From positions 1,824,230 through 1,888,229 of the forward strand of contig NW_022145599.1 of assembly GCF_000002235.5 (NCBI RefSeq): 64,000 nt of DNA, given 5' to 3'. Positions within the stretch are counted from its first letter, which is position 1, and every line of letters begins with the position of its first letter. The notes below the pieces were generated by a model. That model ran no database searches. It saw only the letters and a list, made by a program, of their open reading frames with translations, and was not told where the DNA came from. A program made the position numbers and the translations under genes. Origin of the DNA: Strongylocentrotus purpuratus (Eukaryota > Echinodermata > Echinoidea > Camarodonta > Strongylocentrotidae). Below, piece by piece: positions 47,523-60,300 of the stretch.

Positions 47523-48494
47523 TGGTTACAAGCTAGATCTAGTTCAGTTAATTTAATTGTTAAAACTTTAATCCTAACAAAATCCTAGGACATTTAGGAG
47601 ACTAGTGGGGCGTTGCAAATAAAATCACAACTTGTAATCAATCGCAACTGCCATCGAACATTGTTGAATTGTTTACCATGCTTTCTATAAGCCATCTCTA
47701 AAATCAAACATAAACATGTTAATGTGACAAGGAAAAAAAACATGAACCAGATTAAATATTGTGAGAATTTCATGTTTATTTACAAAATGTACTCTGACTC
47801 CCTGTAGGAAAATATACCACAAATCATAACTATATTAATACATGTATACCAAAGCACACGGGTAGATATTTACAAGAAAGTTTTAAAAATATTAACGGCG
47901 TGATGAAATATTGCATACTTTAAAACGAATACACATCAAAGTTAGTCTTGCACAGCTATTGGCCAGGATTACAGCAATTCCTATACAAAACATTTTTTTT
48001 CTTCTTTTTGATTGCAAACACAGCAAATGTAAACGTTAAAAGTTAATCACAAATAAAATATACAAAGCAAGATATAGATGGCTAGTTGTGTTTGTGAGAA
48101 TGATACAAATGGCTTGTTAATAATGTGGAAAAATAATTGAAGAAAAAAAAAAAAAACTACATTAACGCACCTTATCTACAGGGAATGTGGTTCATTTACA
48201 AGGTTCAAACAGTTGAATTGGAACATTTACAAAAGCATATTCTAAATTAAATGTCACAAGAGAAGGGAAAATAACTGAACTGCACAGTGTAAAAGCATGA
48301 ACAAAATTCATAATGATTTACATGAAAGAGAAAGAAACAACAAATGAATGAAACATCACTGCAATTTCTATCAAGCAAATTATTTAACTATTATTTTGAG
48401 CCTGCTCATTTTTAAAGACAGATACTGTATCAATTTCTCAGATAGCCTTTCATATTTCATGTAATAATACATAGGATTTTAAAAAAGGTTGAAG

Positions 48495-48629
48495 CAGGGC
48501 CCCATTTTATAAAGAGTTGTGATTGATCTAGATCAATTGCAAATACTCCAATCAATCGCAAGTTTGCAGTCTCCTATCTCTTATGTACATAGTTGCAATT
48601 AATATCAACTCGTTATAGGATGGGGCCCA
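48495..48629. mobile_element. MITE with GGGCCCCAT inverted ends
   Basis: Ends GGGCCCCATTTTATAAAGAG and CGTTATAGGATGGGGCCC are inverted with few mismatches around about 90 bp that contains GATCAATTGCAAAT and CAATCGCAAGTTTGCAG. It is non-coding and lies between GST and the NERD gene. Confidence 0.65.
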
Positions 48630-49442
48630 GGTGTAACATGACGTACACCATCTATATCTTCATTCATTCATATACATGTAAACATTCAGAGTAAATTATA
48701 AAACCAATGTTACTGATAATAACTAGGAAATATAATTATTGATCAATAACCCTGAGCCATGCAGGCTCATTGAAATAACCAGCAAATTCCTTTTGTTTTA
48801 ATCATCTAAGAAACCAATTTATTTTCATTTTATACAGAACAAATTGACATTGTCTGGATAAAAGTAGAGCCTTTCAGATATAAATTAGATACATATTAAT
48901 ACAATATGTTCTTTTGATAATATAGGTGACGTTTAATAAAACTGCTCAAGATAATATGTTGCATTGACTATGCTGTATATACCTGACTTGTTAGTTTACC
49001 ATGGCAATAGCCAAATTCTAATTAAGAAGTGCATTGAAAGCAAGTGTTTATCCCATGTTTGCAAATTGACTTGATTGTACATTACACGGTGTGATATGAA
49101 TTCTTCTAAGAATTGAAGTACAACTAACGAGCTAAGATATAAGTGATGCCGTTCTGTCAAACATTCCCAAGAGGATACTGAGCTTTCTTTTATACAATGC
49201 ACGATCGTCTGCATCAATGGAGGTAGACATGTATAGTTCTTCTGGCAGATAACGTTGTCATAGCAACGAGCCATGTTGACAAGAAACGAGCAACAGACAT
49301 TTATTGATGATATTTATCAATGCAGCATTACATCTGATCAAGTGATCATGAGAGATGAATGCAGTCTGAAATACGGTTTTGACATTGGTTCATCTTATCC
49401 TCTCTACTGGTTTGTGGAGAGGATAAATGTTTGTACATATTA

Positions 49443-49651
49443 AACTTGGACTAGCCTATAATCTAGGCGGAGTGCCGAGCTTTTTTCTTTGCTGCTAGAC
49501 TAACCCTAAGCAGAACGTCTGATACGGCGAGACTAGCCGCTTCGCGACTCACGGTTCGTAGTCTCGCCGTATCAGACGTTCTGCTTAGGGTTAGTCTAGC
49601 AGCAAAGAAAAAAGCTCGGCACTCCGCCTAGATTATAGGCTAAACTTGGAC
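49443..49651. mobile_element. Perfect foldback MITE with 9-bp target duplication
   Basis: Left arm 49452-49535 and right arm 49559-49642 are exact reverse complements over 84 bp, with a 23-nt loop (49536-49558). The unit begins TAGCCTATAATC and ends GATTATAGGCTA. It is flanked by the identical 9-mer AACTTGGAC (49443-49451 and 49643-49651). A 9-bp duplication suggests a Mutator-like (MULE) origin, though other families give 8-10 bp. There is no ORF. It lies between the 3' ends of GST and the NERD gene. Confidence 0.87.
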
Positions 49652-51452
49652 CAGTTTCTTTGCTCAATGAAAGAAGGAATATTCCGGTTACATGTAAGCT
49701 AGGTGGGTATTTTCTGAAATTTCATAAATATTGTCATATGTAACTTGTTTCAATAAAATCATTCATTTAAAAACAAATCCTATGAGTAATTGACTTTTGA
49801 ATGGCAAATGTGCCTACATAATTACATTTACATGTATGTGGAAATGGTTTTTATCAATGCTAAATGGAATGCTTGGGTTTACTGTCTTCCACTACCAGGT
49901 ATGTTTGCATGTCTGGCTTTAAAATATACACAGACGCTATAGCAACAAACACATCTCAACTTTCCTCTTTCCTATCACAAGAAAGAACCACACATTCATA
50001 CCATTGTTCAAATTATAGTTCAATGGTATGCGAAGATGAAATGTCACTGTTTTGCAGATCAATTCTTTCTTCTGTTTAGAAATCGTCCAACCACCAGTTA
50101 AGTGGTATCAATGGCTGCATTCATGTGTTTTATACATTTTCAATTTTTTGTTTAACTTAAACAAATATTCTTACAGTTAATTGCAAATCTGCAAAATTTG
50201 GCAAGAGGCTGACCACAGCAAGAAAATTAATGTCCAAAGTTATATGTTAACATTGCATTTAAACAGTTAGAATATAGTTTTACATCAATTTCGTATAGAA
50301 GAAAATGTAAAACAGAATATATATTTCCTCATAGGCCTACCTGTGAGACATTTTGAATCAGCCATTTATTTTCTTACGAAATTACTTTGCACTGAGCATT
50401 AATAATACTTAATATCATATAAACCTTATTTACTGTCAAAATATCACATGTATTTTACTCACTCATCTTATCTGAAAATCTGAATACTGACAGCCTTAAA
50501 TGATCTCTTATCAGTCTATCAACTTTGAAATAAAAGCTGAAAGTTTTTTTTATCTGATTGAAGTAACATTTTCTTTTACAATAATGGCAGTCTTTATTCA
50601 AGAATGAGTATTAAAATATGACATAAACAGAAAAGTTAGGTATGTACAGTTGGCATCTCATAAGAAGTGATTATATTTACATAGGATTTTTACAAAAATA
50701 TCTTATAATGTGTAAAATTGAACTGACAGACAAAAAATACACAATAGGTAGAAACAGCGAAGTGTCGTGTATTTGTACATATTTGGAATGGCTAAATAAA
50801 TTCCTCATCAGTCTGATGCATAGTATATACAATCCAGAATACAATACAGAAGACAAGAAAGTTATGCTACGTATACTACAGAGTAAAAGAGGTTTTCATC
50901 GAAAATACACATATTTTGTTCAGTATCTATTTCAGTGGACCTCACCAATATTTAAATCCTGAATACAAATTATGGCACCATTTTATACTTATTCAAGATA
51001 AAAACAACAGCACGTTTTTAGAAAAGAAGAGGTCAGAATATATAGGACTAGATTATTATGCCAATAGGACTTAGGAGAATAGTATTAATATCTGAAAAAT
51101 TCAATGTATACTTTGGCAGCATTTAGTAGGACATACATGTACATCAAATAATGTTAATACATACAAAAAAGAGAGAGAAAAAAAAACAAGTGTGTGTGTG
51201 TGTGTGTGTGTGTAACAATATTGAAATAATGCTAGTCATAATCCAATATTCTCTTCAATCACAATTCTCAATAAACAACGATGAAACCGTAGGAGTGCAA
51301 TGCGATGACTACTGATACTTTCAATATCCTTAGCTTGAATTGGACATAAGCAGTATACCCTCTTCACCGGCATGTACAGGTTACGTGCTCAAGATGATAC
51401 TTTCAATGTCCTTAGCTTGGATGTTAGCAGCAACCTCTTAACCAGTGTGTAG
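49652..51452. other. NERD gene 3' flank, nothing recognised
   Basis: AT-rich DNA presumably including the NERD gene 3' UTR. Open frames at 49864 and 50642 show no family resemblance. Segments near 51325-51345 and 51395-51415 repeat 'gatactttcaatgtccttagcttg', also present around 51467-51490 in the last exon, so the 3' UTR carries about two decayed copies of coding sequence. Confidence 0.6.
51190..51212. repeat. (GT)n microsatellite
   Basis: A short GT run of about 11 units, 240 bp downstream of the NERD gene stop. Confidence 0.95.
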
Positions 51453-54400
51453 TTACGTGCTCAAGATAATACTTTCAATGTCGTTGGCTTGTATCTTAGC
51501 ATCAACCTCTTCTCCAGCAGGTCTGAATGAGATTTCTGCATCATACGACACACTGACCTGTGCACAGGTGGCATTCCATAGCCAGCCGTCTCCTCCACGC
51601 TTGTAGATTGTCACTACCACCTGGCAAATACACAATGATGAATTAAGAATAATTGCAGGGTTATTGTTCTATTCCATGAATATTATTCCTTCTTCATGAA
51701 GAGGAAATGCTCCACTTCAGTTTGAAAAGCCATTAAAGCAGCCCACCTTCCTGTCTTTTCATTCAGCAAATGGAAACTAAGCTGATTGGTCAATGCTAGT
51801 GAAGAGGTTTACTACGTCTTAAAGGGCAATCTAACCCTAGTCATAAGCTCATATGTACGAAAGCAGAAAAATAATAGAAACAAAATGGAGAAGTTTGAAA
51901 TAAATCGGACCAATAATAAGAGTTATGAATGTTTGAAATATAAGATCACTATAGCTATGCGAATCTCAAGTTGGCAATTTTGTCAGTGAATTGTGACATT
52001 GTCCCGTTTGTTGTGTACAAAAATATATTTAATATCTTTTTTTTCTCCCAAGTGCCTTCTCCCTAGGGGAACTACTCAAAACATATTATGGATATATATT
52101 ATAGGTCCTCTGACTAGAAAAGACCCTTTTGAGTCATACATTTTGAAAATAGTGACTGTTTAGTCATGGTTTTGTCGTTTGAACAAATGGGAAAGTTATC
52201 CGCCTCTACAGAATGACATTACCGATTCAGCCAATTTGACGTCCCCGAACATAGAGTGATTACAACTTTAAAAACAACTAATAACTTTCTTATTTTTTGT
52301 CACCAGTCTGAATTTTCTGCCTTCTTTTAGAGTTGTTTGCTTTCAAGGTTGATTTCCCTTTAAACTTTACATTGGCATTTAAAAAAAAAAAAAATACCTC
52401 TCTATATCTATCTAAAGATGAATTCACAGAGAAATTTAGAAGAGAGGAATGGGTAAAGGAACACTTACCTGAGGAGTGAATCCCATGACTGCCCACAGAG
52501 ATCCAAGAACTGAGCTACGTTGGTGTTTGAATTCCATCCTACATGCCGTCTTCCTGTTCAGTATTAGGTCCTTGTTTCCTTTATAGTCACCTGATATAAC
52601 ATGAACATCAACAAAGAATGTTTCATTGGTTCTACGCCTTAAAAGGAACTAGGAAAGTGAAATGAAACATTCTTTCAAGACTGTTTCTCTCATTAGATTG
52701 ATAACAATATTCTTTACTGACAGTTAGAAATACATTTACACGTATACAATATGAGATTGTTTGAATAAATGAGTAGACACTTTAATAAGAACATAGAATG
52801 TTCTTGTTGCTGGAAAACTTTGGTTTGCATAGAAAAAAGTCATATACAACGTTGATATACATTTTTTTCTTCAGAATCCATTGTGAGCTATCTACCACGT
52901 AACCTCTCATGATCATAGCTACTTCTCATTTTGTTTTCATTAGAAAATTAAGAGTATTAATGAATGGAAATATAGGAATGCAAATGTAATCAAGTGGACT
53001 AGAGCAAAGTAGTAATAACTTGATGGTCAATGAACAAGTTCCTTACCAATGATTTGTTTTCCTCCATTCAAATGTACCACATCCCATGTTCCTATCTGGT
53101 CCAACGCATGCCTGGCTGATTCCATTGCACTGTAAGATAACTGACCTGAATCAAAGATAAACAGTACAAATACAGTCTATTTACTCAGGAAATATTCAAT
53201 CTAACCTGAGCTGACCTGTTGATAACAGTTTGGGTCAAATCTCTGGCAAATGTTTACAGAGCTAAGTACAAGTGTTTTTTTTTTAATAAAGATTGTTTGG
53301 AAAATATGCAGGAAAACCAAAGTGACCAAACCTTGGTAGAAAATATCAAACATTCATCAATATGTAACCCCTAAATTGCTCTCTTGCTCTTTTTCCAGGA
53401 TACTATTTGAAGATATTATCAGTAAAATATCCTTTTCCTGGATTAAACACCATCCAATCCAAACAAGGTTAGCACATTATGATGTACATCTACATGTAGG
53501 TGAAATAGCAATAATATACCTGTGATAAAGGAAGGGACGATTGAACTGGCCACCTTGCCGGTATAGCTCCTCTTCAACGAGTCCAGGAACAATGGATACC
53601 TATCAAAAGTCACAATCTCTTTCTCTTTCCACAATGAATTATCCAGCTCCGTCTTGGGATTCACCAGGACTACTCTTGAGAAGAAGAACTTTTCTGCGAG
53701 GCAAGCTTCATGCCTCAGGAGATGGTTCCTGAGTAACTGCGTCTTAGATTTGAGTTCATTCAAGACGTTACTGTGTGATGCATCGTAAGTCACGCTGGAC
53801 TTTGTGTTGGAGTCTTTGACATGTCTCTGTTGAACCCAGGACTTGCCATCTGTGCTCAGTGAGATCTTCCCTGACCAGTTCTTGACCTCTATGCAGTAGA
53901 TTCCATACTCTGTCAATATAAAAGGGAAGGCAAATTTTTGATTAATTTTGAAATCCTAACACGATATTCTAATAGGTACAATTGTTTGGAATGCCCAAAA
54001 TATTGCAGGGAAAACATCTAAAAATTATGTACATTTAGGAACCACATAAAATGGAAGAGCTAATTAACAAACAAGACAATGATATCACAAAAGTTATGTG
54101 GCATACAGTCGATTAAACGCAAAGCATTTCCAATTTCTTATCTGGTTACCAGAAATGAATGACCCAAATAAGATATATCATAGAGCAAACACAGAGAACA
54201 CTTAAAAACATTCAAAATGTAGACATACTCTGGCATGCTAAACTTCAGCAAAACAACACATACAAAATGTTGAATTAGAATACATCTGGAGTACACATCA
54301 CATATCATTTCAGAAACTGTTGATAGACTTGTTTTTATTGTTATGAACAAACCATCTAAATTATGGAATCAAAATGTCTCACAACTAGTATAAGGTATAT

Positions 54401-54666
54401 AAACTTCTACAAAAAGGAGAGCTGATGTCAAGAAATATTTTACCTGTCAAAATGACGACATCTATTTCATGTCGTCTTGTCTGGAATGTATCAGGAACTC
54501 TAAGCCCTTGGTAGATGTATGAAGAGGGAACGCCAGCTTTATGGACTAGATCTTTCATGAGATTCTCCTCTGCATCTCGTCCTGCTTTGACCATCTCATC
54601 CTCGAGATGAGAGGCTGGGTTGCAGGCCTCTCTGGCTTGAACTAGACGACTGGTGAGATTAAACAT
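51453..54666 (-). CDS. NERD (nuclease-related domain) protein, uncharacterised
   Basis: Five coding exons on minus: 54666-54444 (exon acceptor at 54669, three bases before the ATG), 53909-53520, 53145-53047, 52590-52469, 51620-51453 (stop). Phases agree; 333 aa. The NERD core, a PD-(D/E)xK-like nuclease-related fold, is clear: RVPDTFQTRRHEIDVVILT then EYGIYCIEVKNWSGKISLS. The putative active-site set is Glu67/Asp69 and Glu82-x-Lys84. The C-terminal part (SAMESARHALDQIGTWDVVHLNGGKQIIGDY, MEFKHQRSSVLGSLWAVMGF, VVVTIYKRGGDGWLWNATC) is unfamiliar to me and ends with a beta-rich, acidic segment. There is no signal peptide or membrane segment. A 5' UTR exon must lie upstream because the ATG exon begins at a splice acceptor. 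It is divergent from POLD2 across a 2.65-kb region. DNA cleavage is a family-based guess; no animal function is known to me. Confidence 0.88.
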
Positions 54667-54669
54667 GAC

Positions 54670-56214
54670 CTGTGAGTGGATGAAATAAACAATGGTAATC
54701 AAATTTCTTTTTTTAGGTGAGAGACTGAAAAAAATGATAGCCAAAGTCAAGCCTACAAGGACATCTCCTTTTTTTCTAAAATTTTCTTTATGCATTATTC
54801 AACCAATTTCATTCTCCACTAAATTATCTCAAATACTGAACAAAACAAACTGGTTCAATCAAACATATACCGGTAATATGCCTTTGATACCACTTAAAAT
54901 ACACATACAGTATATTCAAAGACGTCTTCTTAGATAAAAGACAAATTCCGTTGTGTGTTTTATTGTTGGCAGAATGCATTTTTACGAAAAAAAACAAACA
55001 AATGGGAAAAATGATTACACTTCTATTATTACCCAATATCGGTGTGCAGCTTGACTTGATCATCAAATGTAAGGCCATTTTTATAGAGGTTAAAACCAAA
55101 TTCATGCTTTTAGCATCTATAATATTGTCATGATCATTATCCCGAGTTTACTTATATACAAAAATGTATTTTGTAAGCACAACTAAAAAGTTTTTTTTTT
55201 TATTCATCAACGATGACCTGTTTTTACTCGCACAACTTGTATTCATACGCACACTACGCGCTGCACTAATCAATCGTGACCACTGTGTTATGAGAGACAC
55301 CACGCCACAATTTCCTTGTTTAGTTGCTGTAAAAGCTTTCAATGAGTATTAGCATAGAACTAGAAGTAGAAACGAATAAGTGCATGCTTTAGTAATAAAT
55401 TTTTCTATCATTTAATTATTTATGTCTGTTCACTTCAGTTTCAATTTGGATCATAAAAATTATAAAAGACATAAATAAGATCTAATTTTATGTTTAACAC
55501 CATGTATAAAGGTGATCTGAGTATGCCAAAGAAAGAACATCATCAACTCAAACTCCCACACATCAGTGTTCAAAGTAAACTTTCACTCAGCTCAGACAAC
55601 TAGCTCAATTCAATTCAGCTCAGCTAGCTGCTTCAGCAAAATTGCGACACCACATGCAACTTTGCAAGATGCACCATGCACCACGTACACAACGTACAGC
55701 AGCCGGGGATGCAGTCAATTGCCAGTGCAGTGGCAATGGCAGTGCAAGACTCGACAGATTCAAGGGGAATCTGGAGATACGAAATGTTGTTTTTGTGATT
55801 AATATCTTCAATTTTTCTATTAATACTCACGGATTGTGAACAAAAAAGTAAAATGAGTTTGAAATGTGTTAAATCATCCCGATCCCATGAACATCGACGC
55901 TTAAAAAGTGGTGCAAAGCCCAATTCGAATCTTCTCAGAACAAAGAAATCGTAACGATCGCCATCGACCAGCTGCCAGATGTAAACAATGATGACATAAT
56001 CTTTAGTGAACAAAACATTGTTCGGTATCATTATAAATTTGTTTAAATTTAGAGGCATTATTTTATTTTTAACTACATTCACAAAAATTAAATTTACCAA
56101 TAAAATTGTGTTTGAGTATTTTTGAAATAAATTATAAAGAAAAAATTTCATTTCAACAATTTCGTTTACACAATTTCCAAACAGTGCGTGTTCATAATTT
56201 TCACGCCGTAATTA
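54670..56214. other. NERD gene upstream intron and 5' UTR exon region
   Basis: The ATG exon starts at an acceptor (54669), so a non-coding first exon must lie here on minus. I could not place it. Open frames at 55566-56151 are not conserved-looking. There is no recognisable element. Confidence 0.5.
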
Positions 56215-56679
56215 TTGACAACGCGGGAAAACAAAATATTCACTCACTAAATTAGCTCAAGTAAAGCCAAGGTATGCTGCCTTTTTATGACTTTATAATT
56301 CATTTTATCATTTGTTGCAGTTCGTAAAATTGGCATAATAGGGTTTATAATGTATTTTACAATAGTTAGTTTATCAGAGCAGCTTGTTTATCCAAGCACC
56401 TTATTACAAACACATTTGTTAATGAGTGGGGCTGCGCTGATCTTCTTCTTTGCTTGGCTTCCTCCAGTTGGTGCAGGTGTTGGTACATGTAGATCTAGTA
56501 CACATAGACCCTATGCAAAGGATACACCTAGGCAGGTTTACATTACAGTGACACCAGGGTTAGGGGATGGGGGTAGTGAGCACTAAAATTTAAGTCTAAG
56601 TAAAATTGAAGTCTAAGAATATTTTTTTTCTTTTCACTCAACAGACCACACCCTGGCCCCCCTACCCCTCCTTAAATTT

Positions 56680-56737
<58 letters not shown>

Positions 56738-56935
56738 GGGGGGGTTGACATGTTTGGCAGGAGGTTTTTTCATAAACCGGGAGATTCTAGTTCTACATCG
56801 AAGCGGGAGGATCGAAGAGCGTGCCGTGGTGGCGGGAATCTCCCGCTACGAGCTGAAGTGACGAGTGATGGGACGGCGGGAGAATGAGTGTGGCGCGTGT
56901 GGTGGTTTATGACTCCCTCCAAATGCGGGAATCGA
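56215..56935. promoter_or_regulatory. E2F-like motifs between NERD gene and POLD2
   Basis: GCGGGAAA at 56223-56230 (reverse TTTCCCGC, an E2F consensus). GGCGGGAA at 56831-56838 is part of GCGGGAATCTCCCGC, a 15-bp inverted pair (56832-56846). GGCGGGAG lies near 56875-56882 and GCGGGAAT at 56925-56932. POLD2 is an S-phase gene, so E2F control is plausible. No transcription start is visible from sequence. Confidence 0.45.
56684..56744. repeat. T-run/G-run pair upstream of POLD2
   Basis: About 32 T followed by about 28 G between the NERD gene and POLD2. Low sequence reliability is likely here. Confidence 0.85.
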
Positions 56936-57319
56936 TGCAACAGGAATAACCAACTTCAAGGAGGCTGCTCTACCCTCCATCATAATGATGCATGCAGCCC
57001 CCTGTTGGTTCTCACATCAGCTTAGCTTAGATAGCTTGGTTTTTACTGATTGCACTGGACGTAGCAATAGCTATTTTACTGTAAATTAACAAGTGCTTTG
57101 TCGAGCTAAGCACTATTAGATACTAGTAGTCTAGTACCCACTTAGCATTTTCAGAATCTAGATTTTTTTGAAGCTTTTTTTGTTTATTACCCTATATAGA
57201 TCTATATTTATTACCCTGTATTTATTTATTACTGGTAGAGTCTACAGAAGAAGAGGAATAAAAAGAACTTTAGAACTCCTAGACCTATTTTTCTTTTTTT
57301 TTCTTTCAGGCTAACAATA

Positions 57320-60300
57320 ATGACAGAAATGCCTTCATCTGGACAAGAAACCTTCCAACGTCTGTCTTGTGACTACGAAAATCTCTCTTCTCGATTTAAG
57401 CTGCAAGATCGCAATTACCAGAGACAATATGCTCATCTGTACTCAGAACGGTTGATTAGTATGAGGCCAGGCCTGGAGAAAGCAGCCAGAAGAAAATGGG
57501 GTAGGCCCTAATTGTCTGAAATTTAAAAGAAATAAATGTACCTTTTGAAGGAGTAATTATGAATCTTGTTTTTTCTGCTCCTTCAAATATGTTCAATGCT
57601 GGGAGGGAAGTGAGGTGGACTAAAAGATGGGATTGTGTGGAATTATTTACATTTAGGTTCCTCAACAGCCATCCAGCTCAAACAAACTTGGTGCTCCAGC
57701 CAAGGACAGGGAAACTGAGACTAAGAGAGAAAAAATACTAAGGGTAACCTCTCTTGACAAGGGTAAATGTCATTGTATACTTTCTACACACAGAAATAGT
57801 TTTGCTGCAAGGTAGTAAAAAAATCCAAGGCTAAAAAACAATCTGTGAAAATTTGGTTTGTAATATTCTACAGGTTTTAATTAGCCATGCTATTATCCTT
57901 TACCTGGTAACTCTTTTTTTCTCCAGTTTTTCCAATGCTTTTACCATTTCATTTATCCTCTCATTCCCTTCTCTCCACCAAACAGCTTTCAGGTAGGATA
58001 ATAATGTACAATTTCAATGTGCTTTTGAATGTAAAAAACAAACAAACATCTTGTAGTAACTGCAAACTGCAAACATTGTGTTATACATGTATATATATGT
58101 GTTATATATAAGAATTACTTTATCTTTTCCAAAAATACCGGTATATCCATATGTAATTTCTATTAAATATTTTGATATATTCAGGTGAAGATGCCCCTTT
58201 GTGCCATCTGTACCAACTGGTCAGCGGAGAGAAACAGATTGTGGTAGGAACTCTCTTCAAGAGTATGGAGCTCAAACCAAGCATCCTTAAAGAGATCAGT
58301 GAAGATGTAAGAACACTAGTCATAATGCCTACCTCTTTCATTAAACAGAAATACAATGTACATGTATGTCAATGTAAGTAATTATTATTTGTCTTTTATT
58401 ATTACCGTACTAAAAATTATAAGGGCTCTTTATAAATAGTTTATTCATTTCAAATTAAAGAAGCTTACAAACTATATATGTATCAAGTGATCATTGTTGG
58501 TTTTAATTTGTTAGGTCCGCAAATACCAAGTTTATTTTACCTCTGGGCATCATCTAAATGTAACAACATTAGCTCCGGTAGTCTAGTGCTCTGTTGCATA
58601 AAACTTAGCGTTGATGGTAAGGAAACCCATGGCAGTTAATCAGTGGTAAGTTTATGTGCAAGAGAGCCCAGGTTGTAACATGATTATACTTTATTTTCAG
58701 CGAAACCTTACACCCCAGCCAGTGAGAGAAAGATTCTTCTCTGATTCAGACTTTCTTGTTCTAGAAGATGAGCTTCAGAGAGTAGTCCTGACCGGTAACA
58801 TCGATGTCCAGACAGCTATCACAGGTAGACATTATATTCAAATACAAGTGTTCTTGCAGTTGTAAAGATTTTAGGTACTGTTTGCTTTTGATTTTCTTTT
58901 TTTGGCAGTTGTAATGTTAATGTATAGAAGTAGTAATATGTAAACTAAACCAAACTTTACTACCAATTGAACAGAGCATTTTGACTTTTTTGGTTTGTTA
59001 GTTAAAGACTGTCAATACTACTGGGCCAGAAGGGATTAGACCACACAGCGAGGTCACTGACAGGTGGCTATCTCATTAACTCAGCTCTCAACTAACGTAA
59101 GAAAAAGAGGATCATGGGGGACCAACAGGCACCGATTTGGGAAGTTTTCTATATAGAGGGAGCAAGTAGCTACAAATAGGACAGTGGGGCTTTAATATAT
59201 CCACATGGATTTATGAAAAACCCCTCTGTAATTACCTACAAAATCTTGGTTACTAGAGGATTATGCATTCTTTTTGTTCACCATGCTGTCTATTTATCGA
59301 TGTTCACGTTTAACCCTAAGGCCATGTTCCCCAAATTAACTTCCTTATCCCTCTTAATTTTCCCGTTCATACAATAATACTCATAGATAAATTTATATCG
59401 AAATCTTGTTTGTGCATCATATGATTTGAAGCAATTTACCTGTGTCTATTCCTATCTAGGTACTGTGATAGCAGTGAAAGGATTTGAGAACGATAATGGC
59501 AAGTTTGAGGTAGAGGATTCCTGCTATGTGGATTTACCCAGCATTGAGGAATTTCCACCTTTGGATGATGATCGGTGAGAAAAAATATCATATGTTTCAG
59601 ACATCTAGCAATGCATAGATGTTGTTTGTAGGAGGCTCCTAAACTAATGTTAACCCAGTCACCACCAAATTCTCTGACTCCCATAGGCGTATTACAAGGA
59701 CTGGCTGGTTTCCGTAAGTAATGGGTTAACGTTGTCTTATATATATATATATATATATATATAGCAGCAATTTTCCCTAAAAACAGTTTCATCTGAAAGA
59801 ATGAAGTGAATGTACATTAACTAGCTTTCACAGAATTACGAACTTTAACCTTGGATCCAACACCTTGCTCTAACCCTTTTTATGCCTCCGTTACGAAGTA
59901 GCCGGAGGCATTATGTTTTCGGGTTGTCCGTCCGTCCGTCCGTACGTCCCGTTCTCGTGATCGCGTTATCTGAAGAACCGATTGACGGATTCCTGCCAAA
60001 CTTTGGTCATGTATGTATCTTGCAGAGCCGATGAACTGATTAGATTTGGGGGTCACGAGGTCAAAGGTCAAAGGTCACAGGGCTCATTATGTATGCAAAA
60101 ACAGCTCGTGATCGCGTTATCTGAAGAACCGATTGATGGATTCCTGCCAAACTTTGGTCATGTATGTATCTTGCAGAGCCGATGAACTGATTAGATTTTG
60201 GGGTCACGAGGTTAAAGGTCAAAGGTCACAGGGCTCATTATGTATGCAAAAACAGCTTGTGATCGCGTTATCTCAAGAACCGATTGATGGATTCCTGCCA

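Noticed and set aside
48996-49274. 92-codon minus-strand frame
   Set aside because: No family resemblance and no splice context; lies in repeat-rich intergenic DNA.
53443-53519. Extension of the NERD exon beyond 53520
   Set aside because: The frame stays open past GT at 53519, but the phase-matched next exon (53145) and the good donor show that the exon ends at 53520.
55566-56151. Open frames near the NERD 5' end as a separate gene
   Set aside because: Overlapping frames on both strands, low complexity, no recognisable motif or consistent splice pattern.
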